Counted from the first letter of the stretch, positions 41,028-50,249 are shown. The stretch is DNA of 59,752 nucleotides from Phascolarctobacterium sp. (GCA_030523325.1 JAUNIS010000013.1:1-59752), one strand, 5' to 3'. Notes: generated by a model from the letters alone, not told the origin. A program made the numbers and translations.

Positions 41028-42044
41028 ATGAAGATAGTTGTAGATTGTATGGGAACCGATTATGGTCCCAAAGAAATTGTATTAGGTGCCGTTGAGGCAG
41101 TAAAAAAATTTGCTTGCGAGGTTGTCCTTGTTGGTGACGAAAAAATTATTTCTGATTTAGTAAAGCAATACGGCTTTGCGAATAATGAAAAGGTCACCAT
41201 CAAAAATGCGACTCAAGTTATCGAGATGCATGAGCATCCAGCTCTTGCCTTCCGTCAAAAAAAGGACGCGTCCATCGTTGTCGCTTCTAAAATGTTAAAG
41301 GCGGGCGAGGTTGATGCTTTGGTTAGCTCCGGTTCTACCGGTGCGGCTGTTGCCTCCGCTCTCTTCGGGGTGGGACGCATCAAAGGCGTGGATAAACCTG
41401 TGATCGCTCTGCCAATGCCTTCCGTAAAAGGTCACGTTGCTCTCTTGGATGCAGGTGGTGTTGTAGATGCAAAGCCTGAAAATTTTGTCCAAGCAGCAGT
41501 TATGGGCAGCATATACGCTGATAAAATTTTAAAATTGCCTAACCCTAAGGTTGGTCTTTTGAATATCGGCGAAGAAGAGACAAAGGGTAACGAACAAACT
41601 AAAGCGGCATACGCTTTGCTTAAAGAAGAAAAAAATATTAATTTTATCGGCAATATTGAAGGACGCGACATTAATCACGACGTGGCAGATGTAGTAGTTT
41701 GTGACGGCTTCGTGGGCAATGTTGTTCTGAAGTTCGGCGAAGGCTTGGCCAAGGCCATTTTCCAGCTCATCAAAGAAAGCATCGAAAATGCCGGCTTCTT
41801 GGCTAAAATCGGAGCGATGTTAATGAAGCCTGCTCTCGCAGGTTTGAAAAAACATGTCGATCCTAACGAAGCAGGTGGCTGTTTGCTTTTAGGCATCAAA
41901 GCGCCCTTTGTAATTTGTCACGGCAATTCTAAAGCGAAAGCAATTACTAATGCAATTGGGACAACCATCGAATTCGTTAAAGAAGACGTGGTAAATATCA
42001 TTCAAGAAAAAATTGCCGAGTCTAATAAAAGAAACGAGGAATAA
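41028..42044 (+). CDS. plsX: Phosphate acyltransferase PlsX
   Basis: The protein has 338 residues from the ATG at 41028 (AAGGA upstream). It begins MKIVVDCMGTDYGPKEIVLGAVEA and has IEMHEHPALAFRQKKDASIVVA, LVSSGSTGAAVAS and GFVGNVVLKFGEGLAKA, all PlsX signatures. It makes acyl-phosphate from acyl-ACP at the start of phospholipid synthesis. It lies between fapR and fabH with almost no gap. Confidence 0.95.
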   Translation: MKIVVDCMGTDYGPKEIVLGAVEAVKKFACEVVLVGDEKIISDLVKQYGFANNEKVTIKNATQVIEMHEHPALAFRQKKDASIVVASKMLKAGEVDALVSSGSTGAAVASALFGVGRIKGVDKPVIALPMPSVKGHVALLDAGGVVDAKPENFVQAAVMGSIYADKILKLPNPKVGLLNIGEEETKGNEQTKAAYALLKEEKNINFIGNIEGRDINHDVADVVVCDGFVGNVVLKFGEGLAKAIFQLIKESIENAGFLAKIGAMLMKPALAGLKKHVDPNEAGGCLLLGIKAPFVICHGNSKAKAITNAIGTTIEFVKEDVVNIIQEKIAESNKRNEE

Positions 42045-42048
42045 AGCA

Positions 42049-43038
42049 ATGACAAGATCCGTTGGTATTTTAGGTATGGGCTGCTATGTTCCTGAAAAAG
42101 TTTTAACCAATTTCGATTTAGAAAAGATAGTTGATACGAGTGATAGCTGGATTCAAGAACGCACCGGCATCAAAGCACGCCATATTGCCGCCGATGATGA
42201 GGCGACTAGTGATTTAGCATATAATGCAGCTATAAAAGCACTCGCAGCTGCCAATGTTAAACCAGAAGACATAGATTTAATTATCGTTGGCAGTGCCTCG
42301 AACGATCACAATTGGCCGTCCACTGCCTGTATTTTACAAAACCGTTTGGGTTGCACTCACGCAGCTGCCTTCGATTTAATCGCTGGTTGCTCTGGCTTTG
42401 TTTATAATCTCGCTGTTGCAAGTCAAATGGTAAAAACCGGTTTATACAATCACGTGCTCATCGTCGGTGCAGAGACATTGTCTCGCATTATTAACTGGAA
42501 GGACCGCAATACCTGCGTGCTCTTCGGTGATGGTGCTGGCGCAGCTGTAGTCGGTGAGGTTGAAGAAGGCTACGGGGTTCTCGGTATCGATTTAGGTGCG
42601 GACGGCTCTGGTATGAAGGCTCTCTATCAACCGTCAGGTGGTAGTCGCGAGCCTGCAACTCACGAAACAATTGACAAGGCTGGTCATACCATTCACATGA
42701 ACGGTCCTGAGGTATTTAAATTTGCCGTGAAAATCATGGGTAAGACAGCTTTGAACTCCATTGAAAAAGCTGGTCTCACTCCTGAAGATATCGACTGGCT
42801 CATCCCTCATCAGGCTAATTTACGTATCATTAACTCTGCTGCAAAGCGTCTGAAGATGCCTATGGAAAAGGTATGGGTTAATGTTGATAAATATGCAAAT
42901 ACATCTGCCGCTTCTATTCCCATTGCTATGTGCGAGGCCATTGAAGCTGGCGCGTTGAAAAAGGGCGACAATATCGTCCTCGATGGATTTGGCGCAGGCT
43001 TAACCTGGGCCTCCATCGTACTGAAATGGGCCCTCTAA
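42049..43038 (+). CDS. fabH: 3-oxoacyl-ACP synthase III
   Basis: The protein has 329 residues from the ATG at 42049 (GAGGA upstream, 4 bases after plsX). It is a thiolase-fold condensing enzyme with the catalytic Cys in AAFDLIAGCSGFVYNLAVA, His in DWLIPHQANLRII and Asn in VNVDKYANTSAASIPIA, the Cys-His-Asn triad of FabH. It condenses acetyl-CoA (or another primer) with malonyl-ACP to begin each fatty acid. The start GILGMGCYVPEKVLTN is typical. Confidence 0.96.
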   Translation: MTRSVGILGMGCYVPEKVLTNFDLEKIVDTSDSWIQERTGIKARHIAADDEATSDLAYNAAIKALAAANVKPEDIDLIIVGSASNDHNWPSTACILQNRLGCTHAAAFDLIAGCSGFVYNLAVASQMVKTGLYNHVLIVGAETLSRIINWKDRNTCVLFGDGAGAAVVGEVEEGYGVLGIDLGADGSGMKALYQPSGGSREPATHETIDKAGHTIHMNGPEVFKFAVKIMGKTALNSIEKAGLTPEDIDWLIPHQANLRIINSAAKRLKMPMEKVWVNVDKYANTSAASIPIAMCEAIEAGALKKGDNIVLDGFGAGLTWASIVLKWAL

Positions 43039-43060
43039 GGCTCGAGAAAGGCTGTAATTA

Positions 43061-44008
43061 ATGAATAAGATAGCATTTATATTCCCAGGACAAGGCTCTC
43101 AATATGTGGGCATGTGCAAGGAATTCTATGACGAACATCAATCCGTAAGAGATATCTTTGCTGAGGCAGATGATGCTCTGAATTTCCCTCTCACAAAAAT
43201 GATTTTCGAAGGTCCTGAACAAGACCTGAAATTAACAACCAATACTCAACCCGCTATCCTCACGGCATCCGTTGCTTGTGCTCAAATTCTTAAAGAACAT
43301 GGCATCAAATGTGATATGTCCGCTGGTCATAGCTTGGGCGAATATTCTGCTCTCGTAAATAATGGAGCCATGAGCTTCCGTGATGCTGTTAGAGTTGTGC
43401 GTATGCGCGGACAATTCATGCAAGAGGCTGTGCCTGTTGGCGAAGGTATTATGGCTGCGGTACTTGGTCTTGCAACCGAGAGAATCGTGGAGATTTGTGA
43501 CGAGGTTTCTAACGAAATGCATGCCTGCGTACAAGCGGTTAATTATAATTGCCCCGGTCAAGTAGTAATTGCTGGTGCAACTCAAGCCGTTGAAGAAGCA
43601 TCCTTGCGTGTCAAAGCAGCCGGTGCAAAGCGTGCCATTCGCTTGAGCGTTTCTGCTCCCTTCCATAGCTATATGTTGCAGCCTGCTTCCGATCGTTTAG
43701 CAGAGGTTCTTGCAGATATCAAAATTAACGACATCGAAATTCCTGTTTATGCTAATGTAACAGCTAAACAAGTTTATAAAGGCGAAAGAATCAAACAATT
43801 GCTTATTACCCAAGCTGCTGCCCCGGTTCTCTGGGAGATTGGTGTGCGTAACATGATCGCAGATGGTGTGGACGTGTTTGTAGAAGTTGGACCGTCAAAG
43901 GTTCTGTCGGGCTTCACTAAAAAAATCGATAGAAGCAAGACGCAACTGAGTGTTGAGGATAACTATACGTTGGAGAAAACTTTAGCTTGGTTTGAAGAAA
44001 ACAAGTAA
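43061..44008 (+). CDS. fabD: Malonyl-CoA:ACP transacylase
   Basis: The 315-residue protein begins KIAFIFPGQGSQYVGM and has the catalytic Ser in SAGHSLGEYSALV, the Arg in VRMRGQFMQEAVP and the His in SAPFHSYMLQPA, the FabD active-site set. It loads malonyl groups onto ACP for FabH and FabF. It follows fabH after 22 bases. A 313-bp repeat-filled gap then separates it from fabG. Confidence 0.96.
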   Translation: MNKIAFIFPGQGSQYVGMCKEFYDEHQSVRDIFAEADDALNFPLTKMIFEGPEQDLKLTTNTQPAILTASVACAQILKEHGIKCDMSAGHSLGEYSALVNNGAMSFRDAVRVVRMRGQFMQEAVPVGEGIMAAVLGLATERIVEICDEVSNEMHACVQAVNYNCPGQVVIAGATQAVEEASLRVKAAGAKRAIRLSVSAPFHSYMLQPASDRLAEVLADIKINDIEIPVYANVTAKQVYKGERIKQLLITQAAAPVLWEIGVRNMIADGVDVFVEVGPSKVLSGFTKKIDRSKTQLSVEDNYTLEKTLAWFEENK

Positions 44009-44321
44009 GTTAAGAGCAAAAATTAATTAGCAATTAGCAATTAGCAAAAATTAATTAGCAATTAGCAATGAGCAATGAGCAATTGAGGATGTTTTTGCTT
44101 CGCAAAAACTTTTTATAAAGCTTGATGTTAATTCTGTAACTTGCATTTGCAAACTAAAGATTTAGTTAATTATTCAGTTTTAAAGATGTTAGTAAAGATT
44201 TCTAAGTTTTAATCAACCGCAACTTTTAACTTATAACTTATAACTTTTAACTCACGCGTTTGTTTATGGGAACTTCAATCATACGAATTATTTATAGAGT
44301 GAATTAACAAAGGAGACAGAA
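44009..44321. repeat. Repeat-filled gap inside the fab cluster
   Basis: Tandem AATTAGCA words (44023-44083) lead into a hairpin GTTTTTGC-TTC-GCAAAAAC (44091-44109). A diverged ACTTGCATTTGCAAACTAAAG stretch and then TTATAACTTATAACTTTTAACT words follow. No gene is supported. It may separate the cluster into two transcription units; a weak TATAGAG-type -10 lies near 44296. Confidence 0.65.
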
Positions 44322-45065
44322 ATGAAATTACAAGGAAAGATTGCTCTCGTAACTGGTGCATCTCGTGGTATTGGCCGTGCTATTGCTTTGGCTCTTGCAA
44401 GCGAGGGAGCTGATGTAGCAGTAAATTATGCTGGCAGTGAAGCTGCAGCAAAACAAGTAGCAGCTGAGATCGAGGCTATGGGTCGCAAAGCATTTGTTAT
44501 CCAAGCAGATATTTCTTCTAACGAAGCTGCAACAAAAATGGTTGATGCTGTTGTCAGTGAATTCGGCCGCATCGACATCTTGGTTAATAACGCAGGTATT
44601 ACTCGCGACGGTCTTTTGATGCGTATGAAGGAAGAGGACTGGGATGCAGTTCTCACCACCAATCTTAAAGGCGTATTCAATTGCACTAAAGCAAGCATTA
44701 AATATATGATGAAGCAAAGAGCTGGTCATATCGTATCCATCTCCTCTGTTGTAGGTGTTATGGGTAATGCGGGTCAAGCAAACTATGCGGCAGCCAAAGC
44801 CGGAGTTATTGGTTTCACAAAAGCTGTTGCCAAAGAAGTAGCCGCTCGCGGAATTACAGCTAATGCTATTGCTCCTGGTTTCATTCAAACCGATATGACA
44901 AAAGTTTTATCTGAAAAAGTTGTGGAAGGTATGAAGTCTGCAATTCCTCTGCAACGCCTTGGGGATCCCGAAGACATTGCTAAAGCAGTTGTTTTCCTTG
45001 CCTCCGACGATGCTAACTATATCACTGGACAAACTCTCCACGTTGATGGCGGCATGGTGATGTAA
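44322..45065 (+). CDS. fabG: 3-oxoacyl-ACP reductase
   Basis: The 247-residue short-chain dehydrogenase has the NADPH site [31 protein letters not shown], catalytic Ser (SISSVVG) and YAAAKAG (Tyr-x-x-x-Lys), and a C-terminal [14 protein letters not shown], the classic FabG end. It reduces 3-oxoacyl-ACP in each elongation round. AAGGAGA precedes the ATG. It follows the repeat-filled gap in the fab cluster. Confidence 0.96.
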   Translation: MKLQGKIALVTGASRGIGRAIALALASEGADVAVNYAGSEAAAKQVAAEIEAMGRKAFVIQADISSNEAATKMVDAVVSEFGRIDILVNNAGITRDGLLMRMKEEDWDAVLTTNLKGVFNCTKASIKYMMKQRAGHIVSISSVVGVMGNAGQANYAAAKAGVIGFTKAVAKEVAARGITANAIAPGFIQTDMTKVLSEKVVEGMKSAIPLQRLGDPEDIAKAVVFLASDDANYITGQTLHVDGGMVM

Positions 45066-45153
45066 GGTTTCGGAGAAAACGAACATAACGCGATTTATTC
45101 GTTAGGTAGACGGAACTGTTTATCACGCCTTTGCATTATTAATTATTCTTTTG

Positions 45154-45175
45154 AGTATAGTAAATTTAATATACT
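45154..45175. promoter_or_regulatory. 22-bp near-perfect palindrome upstream of acpP
   Basis: Left arm AGTATAGTAAA and right arm TTTAATATACT match at 10 of 11 positions. It lies 29 bases before the acpP start in the fabG-acpP gap and overlaps a possible -10 (TATAGT). It could be an operator for FapR or another lipid regulator; I cannot match it to a known consensus. Confidence 0.55.
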
Positions 45176-45204
45176 AAATTATTATTGGAAGGAGGTGAAT
45201 CGTA

Positions 45205-45435
45205 ATGAGTACTTTCGAAAAAGTAAGAGACATCACTGTTTCCCAATTGAGCGTTAAAGCTGAAGAAGTTAAGATGGAATCCGCTTTCATCGATGACCTC
45301 GGCGCTGACTCCCTCGATATCGTAGAATTAATCATGGCTTTTGAAGAAGAATTCGGCGTAGAAATTCCTGATGAAAAAGCTGAAAAAATTCGCACCGTTG
45401 CTGATGCAGTTGCAATGCTGAGCAAAGAAGCTTAA
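45205..45435 (+). CDS. acpP: Acyl carrier protein
   Basis: The 76-residue acidic protein has the phosphopantetheine attachment site [19 protein letters not shown] (Ser of DSL near residue 36). It begins [17 protein letters not shown] and has AGGAGG upstream. It carries the growing acyl chain for the enzymes encoded around it. Confidence 0.97.
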   Translation: MSTFEKVRDITVSQLSVKAEEVKMESAFIDDLGADSLDIVELIMAFEEEFGVEIPDEKAEKIRTVADAVAMLSKEA

Positions 45436-45522
45436 TTTTTGAACATTAATTCAATCAGTAAAGCTCGGGAGTTCTTCGGTACTCCCGAGTATATCTGAGT
45501 TTTTTGGAATGGGGGATATCTG

Positions 45523-46476
45523 TTGAAAATACCAGCTCTAAAAATCGGAAAATTAGAAGCACGTATGCCGATTATACAAGGCGGTATGGCTATTAGACTT
45601 TCTACTTCTCGTTTGGCGGCTGCTGTAGCCAATGAAGGAGGTATAGGCCTTATTGCTGCGTCTGGCATGGGCCATGATGAGTTGCGTACCGAAATTCGAA
45701 TGGCTAGAGAATTAACAAATCATCAAGGAATCATCGGTATCAACTGTATGGTTGCAGCTCGTGATTTCAATGGACTTATTATAACCGCATGCGAAGAGAA
45801 AATTGACTTAATCGTGGCTGGAGCCGGATTTTCAAGAGATATGTTCGCCATCGGTAAAAAATACGGCGTAGAAATCGTACCCATCGTTTCTACTGCAAAG
45901 CTTGCGGTCTTAGCCGAAAAGCTTGGTGCCTCGGCCATTGTCGTAGAAGGTACGGAAGCCGGAGGACACTTAGGAACACAAAGATCTATCAAAGAAATTT
46001 TACCCGAGGTTCTTGCTGCTGTGAAGCTGCCTGTTATTGCGGCTGGTGGAGCTATCTGTGGCGAGGATGTTGCTGAGCTTTTAAAATTGGGTGCAAGTGG
46101 CGTGCAAATGGGTAGTCGTTTTGCAGCCTCCGAGGAGTCAAACGGTGCACCTGCTTTAAAAGAATTCTATTTAAAAATGAGCAAAGAAGATGTTGTGCAA
46201 ATCGATAGCCCTGTTGGTTACAAGGGTCGAGCAATTCTTAATCCTTTTGCACAATCTACTTTAGATGATACATGCCCAAGACCTACAACCTGTGATTTGT
46301 GCTTGAAAAAATGTACACATCGCTTCTGCATTATCCGTGCCCTTACTCGTGCACAACAAGGTGATGTAGAGACAGGTCTCGTTTTCACTGGTGCAAATAT
46401 GTGGAAGATTAAATCCATTCTTCCCGTTAAGGATATCATGAACGAGATTAAGGATACCTTGGAGAAAATTGATTAA
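45523..46476 (+). CDS. fabK: FMN-dependent enoyl-ACP reductase II / nitronate monooxygenase family
   Basis: The 317-residue TIM-barrel protein has a TTG start (GGGGGAT upstream). It has MPIIQGGMAIRLS, GGIGLIAASGMG, INCMVAA, VEGTEAGGHLGTQRS and LPVIAAGGAICGEDVAELLKLGASGVQMGSRF-type FMN-binding segments common to FabK and nitronate monooxygenases. The C-terminal CPRPTTCDLCLKKCTHRFCI has extra Cys. Its place between acpP and fabF, and the lack of fabI or fabL in the cluster, favour enoyl-ACP reductase activity (inference). Confidence 0.83.
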   Translation: MKIPALKIGKLEARMPIIQGGMAIRLSTSRLAAAVANEGGIGLIAASGMGHDELRTEIRMARELTNHQGIIGINCMVAARDFNGLIITACEEKIDLIVAGAGFSRDMFAIGKKYGVEIVPIVSTAKLAVLAEKLGASAIVVEGTEAGGHLGTQRSIKEILPEVLAAVKLPVIAAGGAICGEDVAELLKLGASGVQMGSRFAASEESNGAPALKEFYLKMSKEDVVQIDSPVGYKGRAILNPFAQSTLDDTCPRPTTCDLCLKKCTHRFCIIRALTRAQQGDVETGLVFTGANMWKIKSILPVKDIMNEIKDTLEKID

Positions 46477-46488
46477 GAGGTGAATGTT

Positions 46489-47745
46489 TTGACTAAAAGA
46501 AGAGTTGTTGTTACTGGTATCGGTTGTGTAACTCCTATCGGTATTGGCAAAGAAGAATTTTGGAATAGTTTAATCGCTGGTAAGAACGGGATTGGTTTGA
46601 TTACTCGTTTTGATACCGAGAATTTCCCCGTAAAAATTGCTGGTGAGGTTAAGGATTGGGACTACACTCAATACATTGACAAAAAAGAAGGCAAACGCAT
46701 GGACCGAGTAACTCAATTCGGTGTTACCGCAGCTAAGCTTGCTCTTGAAGATTCCAAGCTGAACATGGCTGAAGAAGATTCTTTCCGTGCAGGCGTATGC
46801 GTTTCTTCCGGTATCGGCGGTATGGATACCTTTGTGGAACAAACTGCTAAATATTTGGAGAAGGGTCCTTCCAAGGTTAGTCCTCTCTTTATCCCCATGG
46901 AAATTCCTAACATGACTGCAGGTCAAATCGCAATTGCCCTCGGACTCAATGGTCCTAATACTTGTATCGTAACCGCATGTGCATCTGGTACCAATTCTAT
47001 TGGCGATGCTCTGCGTACGATTCAATATGGCGATGCTGATATCATGCTGGCTGGTGGTGCTGAGGCAGCTGTCAATCCTTTAGGTATTGCAGGCTTTGCT
47101 AATATGAAGGCTCTCTCTCGTAATAACGAGCATCCTGAAGAAGCTTCTCGTCCTTTCGATAAAAATCGTGCAGGCTTTGTTATGGGCGAGGGTGCAGGCG
47201 TAATCGTTCTCGAAGAGCTTGAACATGCAAAGAAGCGAGGAGCACATATTTATTGCGAACTCGTTGGTTTTGCAATGAACTGCGACGCTCACCATATTAC
47301 TGCTCCCGATCCGACTGGTATGGTTCCTGCTAAATGCTTCGAACAAGCTCTTAAGGATGCAGGCGTTCAACCTGAAGAGGTTGATTACATTAATGCTCAT
47401 GGTACTTCTACTCATTTGAACGACCTTGGTGAAACCAAAGCTTACAAGGCTGTTTTCGGTGAACATGCTTATAAATTATGCATCTCTTCAATTAAATCCA
47501 TGGTTGGTCATCTTTTAGGTGCTGCAGGTGGTGTGGAAGCAATTGCAACTGCTCTGACCATTGAAAATGATATTATTCCTCCTACCATGAATTATCAAGA
47601 GGTTGATCACGACGAAGAATGCGACATGGACTTGGATTATGTTCCTAACAAGGCTCGTGAACGCGTGGTTAATGTTGCTATGAGCGATAATCTTGGTTTT
47701 GGCGGCCATAACGCAGTAATCGTTATGAAAAAATATGTTGGCTAA
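46489..47745 (+). CDS. fabF: 3-oxoacyl-ACP synthase II
   Basis: The protein is about 418 residues from a TTG at 46489 (AAGAGGTGA 6 bases upstream; the GTG at 46480 lies within that site). The condensing-enzyme motifs are present: catalytic Cys in [14 protein letters not shown], His in [16 protein letters not shown] and His in [16 protein letters not shown] (Cys-His-His). It elongates acyl-ACP with malonyl-ACP. It overlaps rnc by 11 bases. Confidence 0.96.
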   Translation: MTKRRVVVTGIGCVTPIGIGKEEFWNSLIAGKNGIGLITRFDTENFPVKIAGEVKDWDYTQYIDKKEGKRMDRVTQFGVTAAKLALEDSKLNMAEEDSFRAGVCVSSGIGGMDTFVEQTAKYLEKGPSKVSPLFIPMEIPNMTAGQIAIALGLNGPNTCIVTACASGTNSIGDALRTIQYGDADIMLAGGAEAAVNPLGIAGFANMKALSRNNEHPEEASRPFDKNRAGFVMGEGAGVIVLEELEHAKKRGAHIYCELVGFAMNCDAHHITAPDPTGMVPAKCFEQALKDAGVQPEEVDYINAHGTSTHLNDLGETKAYKAVFGEHAYKLCISSIKSMVGHLLGAAGGVEAIATALTIENDIIPPTMNYQEVDHDEECDMDLDYVPNKARERVVNVAMSDNLGFGGHNAVIVMKKYVG

Positions 47746-48484
47746 TGTTAAGGGCAACGAAATAACTGCAGATAGACAAGCTGCTCTGGAAAGATTTTGT
47801 GCAAATGTTGGTATAAAGATGACTCGCTACGATCTTCTTTCCATGGCTCTCACTCATTCATCCTATGCTTTTGAGCAGAGTAAGAAACAAACTTATCTTA
47901 AGCACAACGAACGCATCGAATTTTTGGGTGATAGCGTGCTCTCGGTAATTGTCAGCACTTATATGTTTGGCAATTTCCATCGCTTGAACGAGGGCAAGCT
48001 TACCAAGTTTCGCGCTCATCTCGTTTGTGAAAGCTCTCTCTATAAATTTGCAACCAAGATTCATTTAGGTGACTATCTTTTGCTCGGTCATGGTGAAGAA
48101 AGGTCCGGGTCTCGCAACCGTCCATCTGTGCTCGCAGATGCGTTTGAGTCCGTTCTCGGAGCTATTTATCTTGAATGCGGTCTCGAGGTTGCTAGCGAAT
48201 ATATTTTGCGTATCATGAAGGATGAGATTAATCTCGTTTGTACTCACGGCATTTACGACGATTACAAGTCCTATTTGCAGGAATACTTGCAGCAAAATGG
48301 AGAAGTGCATATCGTTTATACGATTACCGGTTCCTTTGGTGCGGCTCACGAAAAAACCTTCTGTGCGTCCGTGTCTTGCAACGATGCGATCATTGGCAAT
48401 GGGGAAGGCAAATCGAAAAAGGATGCTGAACAGCATGCTGCGAAGAATGCACTGGAAAAACTTAATCTTAAAATTAAACTGTAA
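47735..48484 (+). CDS. rnc: Ribonuclease III
   Basis: The protein has 249 residues. The catalytic domain has the signature [17 protein letters not shown] (metal-binding Glu/Asp) and [17 protein letters not shown]. The C-terminal dsRNA-binding domain ([31 protein letters not shown]) is complete. It processes rRNA precursors and double-stranded RNA. The ATG at 47735 lies inside the end of fabF, so translation is coupled; the fabF-rnc order is common in Firmicutes. A terminator follows. Confidence 0.95.
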   Translation: MLANVKGNEITADRQAALERFCANVGIKMTRYDLLSMALTHSSYAFEQSKKQTYLKHNERIEFLGDSVLSVIVSTYMFGNFHRLNEGKLTKFRAHLVCESSLYKFATKIHLGDYLLLGHGEERSGSRNRPSVLADAFESVLGAIYLECGLEVASEYILRIMKDEINLVCTHGIYDDYKSYLQEYLQQNGEVHIVYTITGSFGAAHEKTFCASVSCNDAIIGNGEGKSKKDAEQHAAKNALEKLNLKIKL

Positions 48485-48490
48485 ATAAAG

Positions 48491-48518
48491 AATCCTCGCT
48501 GTGTGGCGAGGATTTTTT
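48491..48518 (+). terminator. Intrinsic terminator of the fab-rnc cluster
   Basis: AATCCTCGC (48491-48499) pairs with GCGAGGATT (48506-48514) over a TGTGTG loop, followed by TTTT. Confidence 0.92.
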
Positions 48519-48552
48519 GTTAATTAGTAATTAATTATTTCGTGCGCCCAAC

Positions 48553-48584
48553 AAAAGAGCCCCGCCGCTTGGCGAGGCTCTTCG
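48553..48584 (-). terminator. Intrinsic terminator of the exported protein gene at 48601
   Basis: AAGAGCC...CGCC pairs with GGCG...GGCTCTT around GCTT (48555-48582). On the minus strand it is followed by TTTTGTTGGG. Confidence 0.72.
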
Positions 48585-48600
48585 TATTTTGGGTTTAGTT

Positions 48601-49233
48601 TTATTTCGGGATGCGGGCGATGATTTGTTCGAAATCTTTTGCAACAAGATCGAGAACCTTCATAACAGTTGATTTGTTGCTGACACCACCAACTGCTGTG
48701 CCATGTTTTGCGAATTCAGTGATTTTGCCGTTGTAAAGGTATTTGTTGCCTTGAACATCCACAACCTTAACGGGGATGCTGGAAGTCATTTCCAGGGTGT
48801 AACGGAACATAGCCATGCGTTCTTTACGTACGAAGGGATCAACTTGGACGATGACTGCGTAGTCAAGGCCGCTGTTTTTGAGGGAATCGATAATGTCAGC
48901 TCTCTCGGCTAAAGAGATATCGTTGACTCCCATAGCTTGGAGGTCGTTTAAAACGTTGGTGGCATCAACCAAGGTGTGCTCGGTAGGTTTGATTTGTTTG
49001 ATGATGGATTCGAGGACCTTGTAGTCGATTTCGTCATCGTAAGTAGTTTTAGCGTTGTTCAGATAAACGACACCAATTTTAGAGGATTTACCAACTGCTC
49101 CGTTCCAAACGGTTTTGGAAATCTCGCTAATTTTTGTGCTGGTCGGGATTTGGCTGCCGGTATCAGCTGCGAAGCCAATTGCACTAACGCAGAGCATGAG
49201 AATAGAAACCAATACTAAGCAAAGTTTTTTCAT
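48601..49233 (-). CDS. Exported protein of unknown function
   Basis: The 210-residue protein has a signal peptide (MKKLCLVLVSILMLCVSAIGFA-AD). AAGGAGTG lies upstream of the ATG on the coding strand. The mature part has the alternating order KIGVVYLNN, helix (IDYKVLESIIKQI), LVDATNVLNDLQAMGV, helix (LAERADIIDSLKNSGL), DYAVIVQVDPFV, long strands, and a helical end. The layout recalls CsgG/TolB-N-like lipoprotein folds, though the sequence similarity is not clear enough to assign. A TATAAT box lies near 49290. Function unknown. Confidence 0.65.
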   Translation of the reverse strand: MKKLCLVLVSILMLCVSAIGFAADTGSQIPTSTKISEISKTVWNGAVGKSSKIGVVYLNNAKTTYDDEIDYKVLESIIKQIKPTEHTLVDATNVLNDLQAMGVNDISLAERADIIDSLKNSGLDYAVIVQVDPFVRKERMAMFRYTLEMTSSIPVKVVDVQGNKYLYNGKITEFAKHGTAVGGVSNKSTVMKVLDLVAKDFEQIIARIPK

Positions 49234-49354
49234 GAATTGTTCACTCCTTAAATTTTTTGTTAATTTTGTGGGACAAACTTACAGGAAACATTATAACATA
49301 AAAGTTTAGACGTGGAAAAGAAAATTTGCAGAACTAAAGTAGATTTAATCATAA

Positions 49355-49456
49355 AAAATTTGCTCCGCAAATTTTATCCTCATCAAACAAAGGCAACTTA
49401 AATATACACCTTTGCAAAAGTAATTGCTAGTTTGCAAGAGTAACTGCAAGTAAAAT
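49355..49456. repeat. Tri-loop hairpin and two 20-bp tandem repeats
   Basis: AAAATTTGC-TCC-GCAAATTTT (49355-49375). TTTGCAAAAGTAATTGCTAG (49411-49430) is repeated with changes at 49431-49450. The surrounding 386-bp gap holds only this and possible promoters (TATACT at 49534-49539 for the HIRAN gene). Confidence 0.65.
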
Positions 49457-49619
49457 CAAGCGTTTAAAAAAACATTTAAGGTTAAAATATTTAGAAATAC
49501 TGTCCAAAATATTTCCACAAACTTTTGTTAGACTATACTCAACAGGAAGAAAAGCCTGAATGTATGAAGTGACCGGTAATTTTTATAGAAACTTTTTTAA
49601 GCAAGAAAGAAGGGTAATC

Positions 49620-49922
49620 ATGAAAAACGTATTTGTAACAATCACAGGTATTAATCATTATTTTGGTACGGCTCCCTTTAAGAAGGGCATAGTTGTTGAG
49701 TGCAAGAAGGAGCCTGAGAATCAATACGATCCGGAGGCTATTAAGGTTCTGTCTGAGGGCTATGGCAAGGTTGGTTATATTGCTAACTCGGTTAACACGC
49801 GTAAGGGCGAGACACTTAGCGCTGGGGCAGTTGGTAGCCTTACCAAGAAAAAATTCAAGGTCAAAGTCATTGGTGTAACCGATTTCTTTGCTATTGCTAA
49901 GGTTGTTAAAGGTTTGAAATAG
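49620..49922 (+). CDS. HIRAN domain protein
   Basis: The protein is about 100 residues from the ATG at 49620 (AGAAGGG upstream; the frame is open 20 codons further but without a start site). It is essentially one HIRAN domain: VTITGINHYFGTAPFKKGIVVECKKEPENQYDPEAIKV with IGYIAN-like VGYIANSVNT. HIRAN domains bind DNA 3' ends in HLTF-type helicases; stand-alone bacterial versions are common and of unknown role. A terminator follows directly. Confidence 0.88.
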   Translation: MKNVFVTITGINHYFGTAPFKKGIVVECKKEPENQYDPEAIKVLSEGYGKVGYIANSVNTRKGETLSAGAVGSLTKKKFKVKVIGVTDFFAIAKVVKGLK

Positions 49923-49931
49923 AATTAATAA

Positions 49932-49975
49932 AAATAGGGTGGCGAGAAAAATTTTCTTGCTGCCCTATTTTTTGA
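49932..49975 (+). terminator. Intrinsic terminator of the HIRAN gene
   Basis: AAATAGGGTGGCGAGAAAA pairs with TTTTCTTGCTGCCCTATTT (49932-49970, with wobbles), followed by TTTT. Confidence 0.88.
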
Positions 49976-50099
49976 TTAAAGGATATTTAGGTGCTAGAGT
50001 GTTAATTTAATAAGAAATCATAAATATTACGGTGCATGAAGGTGTCGGCTGATAGGTCCAGTGTATCTGCGTATAAACCTAAAAACTCCAAAAAACAAG

Positions 50100-50171
50100 A
50101 AGTTTTCCGACTAACACTCGGAAAACTTTCAAAAATTAAAAGTTTTCCGACTAATACTCGGAAAAGTTTTT
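50100..50171 (+). terminator. Two near-identical tandem hairpins
   Basis: AGTTTTCCGA...TCGGAAAACT (50101-50127) and AGTTTTCCGA...TCGGAAAAGT (50141-50168), 40 bases apart, the second ending in TTTTTG. Double terminators are possible, but no gene ends near them (HIRAN already has its own), so they may terminate a small RNA or read-through. The remaining gap sequence up to 50250 shows nothing else. Confidence 0.6.
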
Positions 50172-50249
50172 GTTTTATGTTCTATGCAACTTTGGGTTTC
50201 AAGCGCATCATTTTCTTCGAATGACGAGGGCGACTCCGGATAAAGATAA

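Noticed and set aside
50036..50224. 62-residue ORF across the twin hairpins
   Set aside because: It encodes only the translated hairpins and has no ribosome binding site.
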